Shown one piece after another: positions 46,077 to 56,201 of a DNA stretch of 64,000 bases. Numbering within the stretch: the first letter of the stretch is position 1; the number at the start of each line of letters is the position of its first letter. A program made the position numbers and the translations under genes. The DNA lies in NCBI RefSeq assembly GCF_031501865.1, contig NZ_JARRCW010000001.1, positions 1,249,001 through 1,313,000 on the forward strand, read 5' to 3'. The notes beneath the pieces were generated by a model, which saw only the letters and a program-made list of their open reading frames with translations, made no database searches and was not told the origin of the DNA. Source of the stretch: Pseudovibrio sp. M1P-2-3 (lineage in GTDB: Bacteria > Pseudomonadota > Alphaproteobacteria > Rhizobiales > Stappiaceae).

Positions 46077-47486
46077 TTAGATGGATGCTGCTGTCAAACT
46101 TGCAGATTCTTGCGCAGGTTGAAAGTCGTCTTTTGGCTCTACCCAGTCCCGCACATCAATCTTGCCGGTGACAGCGGCGGAGATCAAAGCAGTACGGCGT
46201 TCTTTGAGGAGGTCGATTGCGGCTTGGGCCTTTATATTGACAACTGCATAGCGCTCAAGCATTGCGTCGAGCATTCGCACAATCGCTTTTTGTTCTTCAA
46301 GCGGCGGAAATGTAGCAGGTACTGCGCCAATCCGGTCAATATTTAGGTTGGCTTGCGTACTTTGAGTTGACGTTTGTTCTAAAGCAGGAAGCGCTGCGAT
46401 AAAGCTATAACGCAAGAATTCAAGATCAATATTTCTTGTAGGTTTGAACCCTACCACACTATCTGGCGCGTAGGCTTCGAAGTCCAGTATTGCAGTGTCT
46501 CCGATGTTGGCAGCAATTGCCATAACAAGCGTACCAGCTGGGAATAGTTGGCTAATTAAACATCCTTTGTCATTGAGGGTTTGCTTAAATTCAGAAATCT
46601 TTCTACTTGCTCTAGCTATATCTCCAGTCTGAATAAAAGGCTTTGTCCCTCCATCATATAATGATGGATCATTTCGTGGGCGATGCCCAAATTTCCCTCT
46701 GTATATCTGCGTGGCGTAACGATAATTCTTAACCTCCCAATGCTCCGGAATATCGCCGAGCCAGTCGATGCCGGAGGGGCGGAGGGGGGCGTTTGGGTTC
46801 AGGCCTTTGGTGACCGCGTGAGAAATCACCGCCTGCCGCTTTTCTTCCAAAAGGACAATGAGCCGCTCCTGCCGCTCGATCAACCGGTCAATCTTTGCGG
46901 TTTCAAAATCGAGAAACTTGGCGATCTGTTGTTGTTCCGGGAGTGGGGGATATGGAAGTTTTAGTTTCTTGAGTTCACTCAAGCTGATCCGTATACGTGT
47001 GGTACCCGTTGATACAAGCTCTGCATTACGACGAACAGGGTCTGAGTTTACCGCCCAAATGAGAAATGCAAGGTCAACCAGCTTTGTGTCTGCTGTCATT
47101 TTAACACAGTCAGCTACGATAACATATTCGCTATAACGCTGATCAACTAGGGCAGCTCTTGCAACCGGGTCGGCCATTTTTGCGAACACTATATCTTCAG
47201 GCGTCGCAACATGCCTTGCAAGTTGTTCTTTTTTGTTATTCGAAATGAATTTCATGTTTCTAAGAACATGTTTTCCGTCTCGAATATTATTGAGCTGGAC
47301 TAGAGGAACTCCTTCATCTTGGTACTCATTGCTTTTTAAATCGGAACCAAAAGGGCCATCAACAAAAGCGTTAAGTTCTCGACTTGCTAAGAGATTAAGG
47401 CTCTTAGCTTCCCAATGTGATGGTAGTTCTAGATCAAAATAATTTGAGTAAGAGTATTCGCTATATACCTTTGAAAGCCCAGCCAT
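46077..47486 (-). CDS. hsdS: Type I restriction-modification specificity subunit S
   Basis: Determines the bipartite DNA target for both methylation and restriction, 469 aa. It has two target-recognition domains (about residues 20-180 and 245-405), each followed by a conserved helical spacer: PLPEQQQIAKFLDFETAKID and PPLEEQKAIVRMLDAM. The start overlaps the hsdM stop by one base. Base composition is mosaic: the recognition domains are AT-rich while the central spacer is GC-rich. Confidence 0.95.
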   Translation of the reverse strand: MAGLSKVYSEYSYSNYFDLELPSHWEAKSLNLLASRELNAFVDGPFGSDLKSNEYQDEGVPLVQLNNIRDGKHVLRNMKFISNNKKEQLARHVATPEDIVFAKMADPVARAALVDQRYSEYVIVADCVKMTADTKLVDLAFLIWAVNSDPVRRNAELVSTGTTRIRISLSELKKLKLPYPPLPEQQQIAKFLDFETAKIDRLIERQERLIVLLEEKRQAVISHAVTKGLNPNAPLRPSGIDWLGDIPEHWEVKNYRYATQIYRGKFGHRPRNDPSLYDGGTKPFIQTGDIARASRKISEFKQTLNDKGCLISQLFPAGTLVMAIAANIGDTAILDFEAYAPDSVVGFKPTRNIDLEFLRYSFIAALPALEQTSTQSTQANLNIDRIGAVPATFPPLEEQKAIVRMLDAMLERYAVVNIKAQAAIDLLKERRTALISAAVTGKIDVRDWVEPKDDFQPAQESASLTAASI

Positions 47487-49807
47487 CAGGAGTGGACCTC
47501 CTGCAGCAGCTGCATAATCTCTGCGCTCACGGCGTCCAGCTCGGCGTCGATTTCTGCCAAGTCCCGTGGGGGCTGGTAGACATAAAAATGGCGGTTAAAG
47601 GGGATTTCATAGCCGACGATGCCGATCTCTTCGTCGCGCTCATCTTTCTTGCTGGCATCAATCCACGCCTCGGGCACATGGGGCGCGACTTCGCGGGCAA
47701 AGTAGACCTCATTGGCCTCATTGACGGTGCGGGTTGGGTCCAGCGGCACGTTTTCATTGTCGCGCAGGTCCCCATCCGGTTTGTATTCCAACGTTTGCCC
47801 GTGGACTGAAAACAGGCCGTAGGTGGGGTTCGCCTCCACGCCCTTGTGCACCTTCTTGACCACCGGCGCGGCTTGCGGGTTCTTCCAGCTCACGGCAGCG
47901 GTGATCTGCTTCTTTGCGCCTGTCTCCAGCTTGAGGCCGGTTTGCTTTTGCGCTGTTTTCAGCAGGCCGTCAAAGGTGTTCATGTCGTCAAACTGGTCTG
48001 TCCCGATGACCTTTTGCAAGGCCTTGGCGGCAAGCAGAATGGCCTTTTGATTTGCCCATGTCTCAAGCTTCAGAACATCCTTAATGTGCTTTTCCTTCAG
48101 CTCCGCAAAACTCGCTTTGATGTGGGCGCGGATTTCCGCAGTCAACTGGGACAGCTCGCCATAGTGCGGGCAATCCGGCGCGTCGGACCAGTTCTCGCCA
48201 TAGGTCTCATAGATCCACTGCATAACAGCGCCCAGCGGCTTGGGGGCAAAGCGCAGGGCGGCAATTCGTTCATCAGAAAACTGGAAACTTTCGCGCAACG
48301 GACGCTCGATGGTGAGGCGGCGATAGCCGAACTCATGGGTCTGGAAGATTTTCGCAGCAAAGGTTTTGGGCGTGTCCTTCTTGCCGTTTGCCGATTTGCG
48401 CCCACGGGTGCTGGCAGGCTCCTCCGGCTTGTCCAGCGTGCGGGCGTCCACCACCTCGAACGCGCCAAAACAGCGGGTGATGGTGGCAATGTCCCCCTCA
48501 TTCATCTGGTTGCGCTTGGAGCCGAGGGATTTGCGCATTTTGGAAGAAAGGTTCGCCCCGTTGATGAGCTGCACCTTGCCTCGCCGCTCCGCGCTTTTCT
48601 TATTGGAAAGCACCCAAACATAAGTGGCAATGCCGGTGTTGTAGAACATATCCGTTGGCAGAGCGATGATGGCTTCCAGCAGGTCGGCCTCCAGAATATA
48701 GCGGCGGATTTCACTCTCGCCCGAGCCTGCGCCGCCGGTAAACAGCGGCGAGCCGTTCAAAATAATGCCAATGCGCCCGCCGCCCTCATCCGCGCCGCGC
48801 ATTTTGGAAATGAGATGCATAAGGAACAACAGGGAGCCGTCTGAAACACGCGGCAGGCCGGGGCCAAAGCGCCCGTCATGACCCTTGCCGGAGTGCTCCT
48901 TCTTGATGTCACCTTCAATCTTCTTCCAGTCCACACCAAAGGGCGGGTTGGAGAGCATATAGTCAAACTTGTCGGCATAAAGCTGGTCTTGGGAGAGGGT
49001 GTTGCCCAGCTTGATATTCTTGACCTCCTGCCCCTTGATCATCATATCCGCTTTACAGATGGCATAGCTTTCCGGATTCAGCTCCTGCCCAAAGGCGCGC
49101 ATGGTTGTTTGAGGGTTCAGCTCGTGCACATACTCCATGCCGGAAGAGAGAAAGCCGCCGGTTCCTGCGGTGGGGTCGTAAATGGTGCGGATGATGCCGG
49201 GCTTGGTCAGGGCGTCGTCATCTTCCATAAACACCAGCGAGGTGGTGAGGCGCACAATATCGCGCGGGGTGAAGTGCTCCCCCGCCGTCTCGTTGGAGCC
49301 TTCCGCAAAACGGCGGATCAGCTCTTCAAACACCAGACCCATTTCATGGTTGGAAACTTTGGCGGGGCTGAGGTCCGCTTCGCGCACTCTCTTCACCACT
49401 TTGAAAAGCAGGTTGGCTTCACTCAGCTGGGCGATGAACTCGGCAAACTTGAAGTGCTCGAAAATCTCCCGTGCATCCTTGGAAAAGCCCAGAATGTAGC
49501 TCTCCAGATTATCCTTAATGCCAGCTTCCCCCAGCTTGGAAAGGTCCATTCTGGACGTATTAAAAAAGCTCAGGCCAGCGGCGCGGGTAAGCAGCGTTTC
49601 CTTTGCCGTCTCGGCCATGCCAAGCGCCTCGATTTCCTTCGCTTTTTTCAAAACCTCCGCCTTGGTTGGCTCCAGCACACATTCCAGACGGCGCAGCAAG
49701 GTGAACGGCAAAATGATGCGGCCATACTGGCTTTGCTTAAAATCCCCCCGCAAAAGGTCGGCCAAAGACCAAATGAACGAGGCAAGATTATCGGAGGTAT
49801 GAGACAT
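47486..49807 (-). CDS. hsdM: Type I DNA methyltransferase subunit M
   Basis: N6-adenine methyltransferase of the type I system, 773 aa. The N-terminal helical domain (residues 1-150) is followed by the SAM-binding motif [11 protein letters not shown] at 211-220 and the catalytic motif IV NPPF at 287-290. It is longer than typical HsdM (about 500 aa) through a C-terminal extension of roughly 250 residues ending in a coiled helix ([19 protein letters not shown]). First gene of the operon. Confidence 0.95.
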   Translation of the reverse strand: MSHTSDNLASFIWSLADLLRGDFKQSQYGRIILPFTLLRRLECVLEPTKAEVLKKAKEIEALGMAETAKETLLTRAAGLSFFNTSRMDLSKLGEAGIKDNLESYILGFSKDAREIFEHFKFAEFIAQLSEANLLFKVVKRVREADLSPAKVSNHEMGLVFEELIRRFAEGSNETAGEHFTPRDIVRLTTSLVFMEDDDALTKPGIIRTIYDPTAGTGGFLSSGMEYVHELNPQTTMRAFGQELNPESYAICKADMMIKGQEVKNIKLGNTLSQDQLYADKFDYMLSNPPFGVDWKKIEGDIKKEHSGKGHDGRFGPGLPRVSDGSLLFLMHLISKMRGADEGGGRIGIILNGSPLFTGGAGSGESEIRRYILEADLLEAIIALPTDMFYNTGIATYVWVLSNKKSAERRGKVQLINGANLSSKMRKSLGSKRNQMNEGDIATITRCFGAFEVVDARTLDKPEEPASTRGRKSANGKKDTPKTFAAKIFQTHEFGYRRLTIERPLRESFQFSDERIAALRFAPKPLGAVMQWIYETYGENWSDAPDCPHYGELSQLTAEIRAHIKASFAELKEKHIKDVLKLETWANQKAILLAAKALQKVIGTDQFDDMNTFDGLLKTAQKQTGLKLETGAKKQITAAVSWKNPQAAPVVKKVHKGVEANPTYGLFSVHGQTLEYKPDGDLRDNENVPLDPTRTVNEANEVYFAREVAPHVPEAWIDASKKDERDEEIGIVGYEIPFNRHFYVYQPPRDLAEIDAELDAVSAEIMQLLQEVHS

Positions 49808-49955
49808 GGGCGCGGAGGAACCTTCTACAGATACTGCGTAAACTAACTGAGTAAATCAACACCGCTGTATTTAAATGAAATCCCGCGCATTAGAAAGGAG
49901 GAGAATTCATTAGGCAGTGTATAGGGGAGGAGGGGAGATCATCTAAGCATGAAGT

Positions 49956-49980
49956 ACATAGCGGCCCAATACCGCTATGT
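49956..49980. terminator. Stem-loop between hsdM and the seven-gene operon
   Basis: Perfect 9-bp arms ACATAGCGG/CCGCTATGT enclose loop CCCAATA. It lies just beyond the 3' end of the inactive M16 gene on the minus strand. There is no T-run on either side, so termination is only one possibility. The rest of the 229-bp spacer shows no gene. Confidence 0.4.
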
Positions 49981-50036
49981 CATTCACTATAAAAAGTATA
50001 TGCCTAGCCGTTTCGAAGTGACAACAGCCAGAACTC

Positions 50037-51416
50037 TTAGCTTGAAACATTCGATAATTTATCGAGACAAAAACTAAGGGGAGTGTTCTTTGGTAACGCG
50101 CAGTAGCCTTTTGACCTTAGTGTTTCTTCTGGAACGAGACCACCACCGATTAAAATTAGAAGGTAGTTGTCCAAGGGGGGCAAATGTTCCTCTGAATTTG
50201 CAACTATCTGATTGATAGGCGCAGTCTCCTGCGCATTTAAAAGCGGCAAAGTTATCGCGCCTTCCGCTCCTTTAGGGTATTCATTGAGATAATGCTTTAC
50301 GCCCCAGACAGGGCTATTGAAGAAAAGGTTATAATAATTCGTATTGAATCGATCTTTCTGTATTTTCAACCCTGCCAACTCTACTTTCCCAGTACGTGTA
50401 TCTGCATAAATCTCCTTCATTACACCATAAATCTCAGGCCATCTTTCCGCTTCAACAGTCGCACTTAATGAAAGAATAGACTTGTTTTTGTCCACTACAA
50501 TAAAGTCGGTACGTGGATCGTAAGCTGCTCGCAATTTCTGTCGAATTATGCGGAACATCTCGGAACCAGAGTTGCCTCCGATATAGTCCAGTAACAGATT
50601 TGCGCCGATCTGATCGTCCGCATCCTCAAACTCTTCGGCTTTAATAAACAGGATCAACATCTCGGAAGTTTCGGGATCTGCGAAATGTATTGTTCCAGTT
50701 GGTAAAGCAAAGGGTCGCTCGGCAGAGCCAGTCAGCGCAGCGGCCCATTCAGTGAAACTAAACTGACGGCGTGTTTGGGGAAGCTTCATGAGCAGTTGTT
50801 CGACATGGTGCTCTACGTCTTTATTTCCAGACCTCAAAATAACCTGATATGGCTGGCCGAAACGGATGTCACTATCACTCTCATCGACAACCACATTATC
50901 GGGTTCGAAATTAAGGTAATGAAAGACTTCGTCTATAACATCAGAGGATCTTCCGGTCTTACTAGAATTTATAAGACGGATTTTTTGAAGCTCCCTCTCA
51001 TACCAGCTTTGTGAGTAGTTCGCTTCAATTAAGAGGCTCTCAAGATAGTCAAGTGTTTCTGGAAAAACTTCGTCTGGCGCAGACACCGTAAGCAACAGAT
51101 TTTGACCATTTGTACTGATGTTGTACTCGATCCCCTTTGTGCGACGGTAAGTGGACCCTTCAGAGGAGGAGTGGGACATTGTCCCGCCTGACATTACACT
51201 TGAGAGGCCGGCCATTAAAACCTTTGCGCGATTTTGCGTCGGAGGATTTACCTGCCAAACAAGGGTTATTGCCGAAAGTCCGTTGTGAAGTGGAGAAAGA
51301 TAAGAGAACTTTGCTATATCGTTTGCTGCAATGAGTTCGGCCCGCACCTGATGTGCGGATATTAAATACAAAAGCGCCAACAAGGAGGAGGTCAATGTGT
51401 GTTTGAATACGTGCAT
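50037..51416 (-). CDS. M16-family peptidase homologue lacking the zinc motif
   Basis: 459 aa with an N-terminal signal peptide ending near residue 26 (SAHQVRA), so periplasmic. The M16 fold is suggested by GLSSVMSGGT and the C-terminal-domain segment RIIRQKLRAAYDPR (Arg/Tyr pair). The HxxEH zinc motif is absent. In M16B proteases an inactive subunit pairs with an active one and supplies the substrate-binding Arg/Tyr; the neighbour at 51418-52707 has the zinc motif, and only 1 bp separates the genes. Last gene of the operon. Confidence 0.82.
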   Translation of the reverse strand: MHVFKHTLTSSLLALLYLISAHQVRAELIAANDIAKFSYLSPLHNGLSAITLVWQVNPPTQNRAKVLMAGLSSVMSGGTMSHSSSEGSTYRRTKGIEYNISTNGQNLLLTVSAPDEVFPETLDYLESLLIEANYSQSWYERELQKIRLINSSKTGRSSDVIDEVFHYLNFEPDNVVVDESDSDIRFGQPYQVILRSGNKDVEHHVEQLLMKLPQTRRQFSFTEWAAALTGSAERPFALPTGTIHFADPETSEMLILFIKAEEFEDADDQIGANLLLDYIGGNSGSEMFRIIRQKLRAAYDPRTDFIVVDKNKSILSLSATVEAERWPEIYGVMKEIYADTRTGKVELAGLKIQKDRFNTNYYNLFFNSPVWGVKHYLNEYPKGAEGAITLPLLNAQETAPINQIVANSEEHLPPLDNYLLILIGGGLVPEETLRSKGYCALPKNTPLSFCLDKLSNVSS

Positions 51417-51417
51417 T

Positions 51418-52707
51418 TTAATCTACTCTTTTGGCTAAAATGACTGACGTTGCAGAAGGTTTCATGACTGTTTCGATGAAATCAATAACTTCCTGATCTG
51501 TTGTACGGGTTAACAAGTTAGCGAAAACTGAGGGGCTAACAGGAGGAAAGCCATCCGCAGCTACATTTTTCAGGAAGGCAAGAAAATCCGTAGGTCGCCG
51601 TTTGGCGTGCAAGGCAGATGTCACTTCCTTCTGGCGGGCCTGATCAATCTCATGACTGCTGATTGGCTCATTCAACAAATTGGAGACGGTGTTAATTAGG
51701 GTGTTATGCGCTGCGTCTAAGCTGAAATCGGGCATTAGCTGTACATCTATGCTGAGTTCAAGATCAGCGTTCTTTACGAAGTGCAAGCCTATTTCATCGA
51801 TGAGAAACCTCTGGTCTTCAAAGTGGAAAGCATTTTCCAATCTACTCATCAAAATATTGGTCGCGATAAAAAATGCACCCTGCATGTCGATGCTAGATGA
51901 TCGATCTGCAAAATCCACGAATTTTATATATTGTACCGTATCCCGTGTTAACCTGTCCGTTTCTATGTATTCGACAGATCTAAGCTCAGGGTCAGGTTTC
52001 TGATCCAGCCAGTTTTTTTCAGGAACGGCTGAAGGTTCTGTGTCTCCAAATACACGCGCAACCAATTCGGCGGCGTTATCCGGCTGAATTTTTCCAGATA
52101 CAATCAATGTAACATTTGAAGGAGCATAGTGCTTTTTGTGAAACTGATAGGCCTTTTCAACACTGAGTTTTGAAAGGTCTTCAACTGCATTATTTGCACG
52201 GCCACGTAAAGTTCCATACAGGTTTTGAAGAGCCATTCTCTTCAGCCAACGCCCTGAAAACTGTCTTTCACGAAGCAATGTTTCGCGCCGAATAATGTCG
52301 ATTTCACTCTCCGCAAAATCTTTTGGCACATTTGGCGTGTCAAGAACAGCTCGTGATAGCCGTAGCAACAATTCAGCATCAGAGGGCGCACCAGAATTTG
52401 TATAAACCGTGGATACAGAGTCGGTTGTCGCATTGATATCGCGTTCTCTTGGATTGCTAAGTACTGTGGCATCTGAGGAGAAAGCGGTTAGGTGCTCTGT
52501 AAGATGGGCTGTGCCAGATGGTTCCGGATCGTCAAACATTCCAGAAAGTACGATCAATTGCACGTCGACGCGATTGAAGTCATCTGTTGGAACAACATAG
52601 GCAGCGTGTAACCCACCTCTATCTGTAAGCTCAATGACGCTTTGAGCCTGAACTGCCACCGCAAAGATTAAGAAGTAAAATGATAGAAACAAACGGACAA
52701 GGTGCAT
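51418..52707 (-). CDS. M16-family zinc metallopeptidase, secreted
   Basis: 429 aa with a signal peptide (FLIFAVAVQAQ). The inverted zinc motif HLTEH is present in GTAHLTEHL, with a third ligand Glu likely in ESEIDIIRRE about 70-80 residues later. It probably forms a periplasmic heterodimer with the next gene and degrades or processes a peptide. Several starts are in frame (52749, 52713, 52707); AAAGG spacing favours 52707. It follows the nitroreductase-like gene after 161 bp. Confidence 0.88.
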   Translation of the reverse strand: MHLVRLFLSFYFLIFAVAVQAQSVIELTDRGGLHAAYVVPTDDFNRVDVQLIVLSGMFDDPEPSGTAHLTEHLTAFSSDATVLSNPRERDINATTDSVSTVYTNSGAPSDAELLLRLSRAVLDTPNVPKDFAESEIDIIRRETLLRERQFSGRWLKRMALQNLYGTLRGRANNAVEDLSKLSVEKAYQFHKKHYAPSNVTLIVSGKIQPDNAAELVARVFGDTEPSAVPEKNWLDQKPDPELRSVEYIETDRLTRDTVQYIKFVDFADRSSSIDMQGAFFIATNILMSRLENAFHFEDQRFLIDEIGLHFVKNADLELSIDVQLMPDFSLDAAHNTLINTVSNLLNEPISSHEIDQARQKEVTSALHAKRRPTDFLAFLKNVAADGFPPVSPSVFANLLTRTTDQEVIDFIETVMKPSATSVILAKRVD

Positions 52708-52868
52708 TATCATGAGCCTTTGAAAAGGTAATTTGATCAAAACTAACATCGTGATTTTTGAGGGTGCTTTGTTTTGCTAAACACCTGAATGATTGCAGCT
52801 GCTTCGAAAGTAGTCCTTCGTGAATATTTCAAAACGTGTTCTGCTGGAGAATAAGCCACCCTTCTATG

Positions 52869-53885
52869 TTACTCTTCACAGATGAGTTCAGTAACTGGAA
52901 CTCGAGCACGCGCTGATGGCTGATCTGGTGCTTTGCCTAATCTTAGTGCGTTAATGAAACGGTGATCATCAGGGACACCATATGATTTGCAGCACACCGC
53001 GTTGGTACTCTTATTGTCTGCCAGTGCAGCCATGGGCCAACAGATGAAGCCAAATTTTGTAAGTAGTAACCAAAAACGATAAAAAGCACGGCCCGAGGCT
53101 ACGCAACTTTCGTCTGCAGGTCTATGAAAGAGCGCTATCGCACTGGCGCTGGTTGTCTGTTTTTTCTCACTAAGAAGAATTTTGGTTAGCCCGAGAAAAT
53201 GCAACAGCGGAAACACAGTTGCTCCCAAAACAATGCTTGCGCCAAAGCCCTCAAATCGGGTCATGTTCATGGCTTCAAGGTTCATCCCATCTAGGCTGTA
53301 GCGAGAGTGCTTACGGCATAACCGCATCCAGCTTACCAGTTCTGCTCGATAAGCTACCTCACTCATAAACCGAAGGCTGGATTCATCATTCAGCGCTGAT
53401 AACTGAGCTATATCATTAGCATCGCTTACAATGATTGTATCTAACGTAGTTGCAGCCCATGTGTGCAGCTCCTCAAGCTTTTCCTTTTGGCAAGGAAGGA
53501 ATTTGCTGCGCCATGTATAACGTTTAGCAGTATAGGGATACAATGGGTCTTGTCCTCTCCCCTTTTCGGAGATTTTGATGACTGCAACCAACTGGTTTTT
53601 GTCCTGTTCCCAAGACGAAGGATCAACCATCTGTTCCACGTCCGCCATATAACCCATCCCGGACAGTGCGATGAGCATTCCTTCGATAGTACACCCACAA
53701 GATAGTGCAATATCCATGAAGTGAGGATCGGCAGCAGGTAATGTGCGAGATAAGTCAACTAGCACCTCGATGCTTTTCGTTGAAAAGCGTCTCCACCGTG
53801 CCGGTTGAACATTATGGACAGTAGGAGCCAAGTTTGCTTGAGTAACCAGTTCTTTGAATTGACTGTCGGAAAGCACATGAACCAT
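52869..53885 (-). CDS. Nitroreductase-fold protein (Acg-like)
   Basis: 338 aa. The N-terminus LVTQANLAPTVHNVQPARWRR matches the FMN-phosphate-binding start of nitroreductases (AP-x-x-HN-x-QPW). The C-terminal part with ASAIALFHRPADES and SGRAFYRFWLLLTKFGF fits the second half of the fold. Overall it resembles the divergent Acg/Rv3131 type more than NfsB. It starts at the base next to the stop of the GNAT gene. FMN use is likely; the substrate is unknown. Confidence 0.72.
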   Translation of the reverse strand: MVHVLSDSQFKELVTQANLAPTVHNVQPARWRRFSTKSIEVLVDLSRTLPAADPHFMDIALSCGCTIEGMLIALSGMGYMADVEQMVDPSSWEQDKNQLVAVIKISEKGRGQDPLYPYTAKRYTWRSKFLPCQKEKLEELHTWAATTLDTIIVSDANDIAQLSALNDESSLRFMSEVAYRAELVSWMRLCRKHSRYSLDGMNLEAMNMTRFEGFGASIVLGATVFPLLHFLGLTKILLSEKKQTTSASAIALFHRPADESCVASGRAFYRFWLLLTKFGFICWPMAALADNKSTNAVCCKSYGVPDDHRFINALRLGKAPDQPSARARVPVTELICEE

Positions 53886-54995
53886 TTATGCGAGTGCTTT
53901 GCAAAAAAGATGGAGCTGATGTAGTGGTTGACCACCTGCCTTTTTAACCTGTTTCATGCTGGCATGGTTGCTATCAGAAATCCAAGTACCTCCGGTACTC
54001 TTATATCCTGCTTGTTTCATCTGTCTCATGACGTGTGCCAGCATCGTTGGGTTTACTCCCATATTTTGAAAACGAGGTAGCACTCCTTGCAAGATGATAA
54101 TTGCCCGTTTTCGATTCATATGATGTTTTAAAAAATACCAAGGTGTCGACCAACGTAAACGTGATTTTGTTGCTTTAAGGAACGGATTCAAATCCGGTAT
54201 TGCAATCACAACGCCAGCAGGTTCGCCCTTATAGTGCATAAGACATGATATTCTCGGATCTATAATCCATTTCATCTCTTTAGCTTGAAACTGAAATTCT
54301 TCTGAGGTTACAGGTACGAACATCGGATTATCGGCAAAGCTTGCATTCAGTATTTGACGTGCTTCCTCCAGCCTTTGGTGAAGGTTGTTTCGGGAAATTG
54401 GAGCGAAGCTAAATCCTTGCTTTAATAATGTTTGCTGCTTCTGTGTACTCGACATTCTGGAAGTATCTAGTGCAGTTAGGTCAATCTCGATTGTCTGCAT
54501 TGGAAAGAAGCGTTCATATCCGTTTTGCTCAAGTATCGCTGGCAGGTAATCAGGACCATAGACCATGTCCGTGTAAGGCTGATGATTGAAACCTCCTGTT
54601 TGTATGCCAATCTGTTGCATTGCCGTCAGATTGAAATTTCCTGAAATGCGCCGCATACCTTTCTGTCGCGCGAAGTCTTCGGCTTTTGAGAGTAAAAGGC
54701 GTGCAACGTCCTTATCATTTACACAATCAAAAAAGCCAAAATATGCTAGGTCCGGATCGTGCAGAATCTGCGAGGCTCGGTGAATATGTGCTGTTATCCT
54801 TCCTACCGGAAACCCGTTCTTGATAGCTGTGAAAAAAGTAAAGTCACCGTCATTTTCAAACAGCGGATTCGTCTTAGCAGACAGAAAGCGACTGATATCG
54901 CTTTTCATTGGTGAAACATAGAGAGACTGGGCAGGGTAAGCGTGAAAAGGAACTTTAAAAAATGAGTGTATGTCTCTTTCAACTATTGTAATCAT
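53886..54995 (-). CDS. GNAT-superfamily acyltransferase-like protein (YghO-like)
   Basis: 369 aa. The N-terminal half (FFKVPFHAYPAQSLYVSPM, NPLFENDGDFTFFTAIKNG) and the second half with GVLPRFQNMGVNPTMLAHVM resemble the large GNAT proteins of the YghO type; the last stretch is the expected acyl-CoA binding region. The ATG at 54995 overlaps the upstream stop (TGATG). The acyl donor and acceptor are unknown. Confidence 0.7.
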   Translation of the reverse strand: MITIVERDIHSFFKVPFHAYPAQSLYVSPMKSDISRFLSAKTNPLFENDGDFTFFTAIKNGFPVGRITAHIHRASQILHDPDLAYFGFFDCVNDKDVARLLLSKAEDFARQKGMRRISGNFNLTAMQQIGIQTGGFNHQPYTDMVYGPDYLPAILEQNGYERFFPMQTIEIDLTALDTSRMSSTQKQQTLLKQGFSFAPISRNNLHQRLEEARQILNASFADNPMFVPVTSEEFQFQAKEMKWIIDPRISCLMHYKGEPAGVVIAIPDLNPFLKATKSRLRWSTPWYFLKHHMNRKRAIIILQGVLPRFQNMGVNPTMLAHVMRQMKQAGYKSTGGTWISDSNHASMKQVKKAGGQPLHQLHLFCKALA

Positions 54996-56200
54996 CAAAC
55001 GAATTCACTTTTAGCAATTAGATAGGCGATACGCTGAAATACTACAAATTCCAAATCTCCAGTCGGAGAACTGGAGATATCTGGTAAATTAACTGCAAGG
55101 ATCCGAAGGGGAGCCTGTCCAATCAACAGAATATGAGTTGCATCATACTTGGTAAATAGCCAGTCTATCTGGTCTTTATCTGGGTCCGACACTTCTCCCT
55201 TTGTCAACGCTTGTGGTTTGCGCAGGACGACCTTATCGGAAAAGACTTTTTGCAATATTCCAAGATTAAATTCTTCAAGGTCCTTCTGATCAAGAATAAC
55301 TGAGGCGCTAAAGGGAGAACCGGGCTGCTCAAATCGAAGGAAGCATTCTAAACTGTCCATTGACCCGCCAACAGCATGGCGCAGTAAACCCAAATTGCGT
55401 TTGCTAGTCCAGTTCCAATGAGCTTCAAGCAACAATGAGAAAACCATCAGCAATGCAAGTATCATACTTGCGATTTGTAATTGACTTTCTGTTGCGAGCG
55501 GCACGAACACGTTGAGGCTCCAGGTCGCTATGACCGTAATCACGGCCATAAAACTCAAGGAAATAAATGCATCCTTATGGCTTAAGTGCGCTCGACTTAA
55601 CGTAACGGTCAACCAACATGTGAACAGCACCGCAATACCTGAGAGGCGAGCGGGAAAGAGGGTGTTTAATTTGGCAAAGTCGGAAATGAGAAGTGGCAGT
55701 ATAAAAATAAGCGCTAAGGCGAGGCGTGAAATTGCTTGATTTTCCTCTGCCCTTAACGAGTTTTTGTCACGCATGACAACCCAATATGCCGCGAATACAA
55801 AGGAAAACGCTTGGAGTAAAAAAAGGAAATGAGTTCTAATAGAAGCGGTAAACGTGCCTGGTATTAGGGCGAAAAAAAGCAATATCACTGTGCCCACTGA
55901 CATAAACCATTTACTCCATAAAGGAGCATGTCGGCGCAATAATGCCTCGGTGAGTAACAAGACGCTTAAGGGAATGAGGCTCGCAATTACCACCGTGACA
56001 ACTGCAAAACTTGCAACCCCTGTGTGCCATTCAATCGTTCGGGTAAGCATAACCCCTGAAATCAAATAGAGCACCCATAAGAAACGCCTGATGAGATAGT
56101 CATTGTGGCTACGCTGTTTTAGTGTCGAGATCAACACAAGTGCACCAGTAAACGCGGAAAGCGAAATTACGCTATCTACTAAAAGATTAGTGCCGTCCAT
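54995..56200 (-). CDS. Polytopic membrane protein with soluble C-terminal domain, unknown function
   Basis: 401 aa with eight or nine hydrophobic segments in residues 1-270, then a soluble part of about 130 residues beginning near LLRHAVGGSMDSLE. No HAMP, kinase, GGDEF or transporter motif is visible. The layout suggests a membrane sensor or scaffold for the cytoplasmic enzymes of the operon. It lies 1 bp after the ThiF-like gene and overlaps the GNAT gene by one base. Confidence 0.65.
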   Translation of the reverse strand: MDGTNLLVDSVISLSAFTGALVLISTLKQRSHNDYLIRRFLWVLYLISGVMLTRTIEWHTGVASFAVVTVVIASLIPLSVLLLTEALLRRHAPLWSKWFMSVGTVILLFFALIPGTFTASIRTHFLFLLQAFSFVFAAYWVVMRDKNSLRAEENQAISRLALALIFILPLLISDFAKLNTLFPARLSGIAVLFTCWLTVTLSRAHLSHKDAFISLSFMAVITVIATWSLNVFVPLATESQLQIASMILALLMVFSLLLEAHWNWTSKRNLGLLRHAVGGSMDSLECFLRFEQPGSPFSASVILDQKDLEEFNLGILQKVFSDKVVLRKPQALTKGEVSDPDKDQIDWLFTKYDATHILLIGQAPLRILAVNLPDISSSPTGDLEFVVFQRIAYLIAKSEFV

Positions 56201-56201
56201 C

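Noticed and set aside
47846-49846. Two long plus-strand frames (332 and 322 codons) opposite hsdM
   Set aside because: Antisense shadows of a well-supported methyltransferase gene.
49948-50076. 42-codon plus-strand frame after hsdM as a possible precursor peptide
   Set aside because: Overlaps the convergent M16 gene, no ribosome-binding site, and lies on the strand opposite to the operon.
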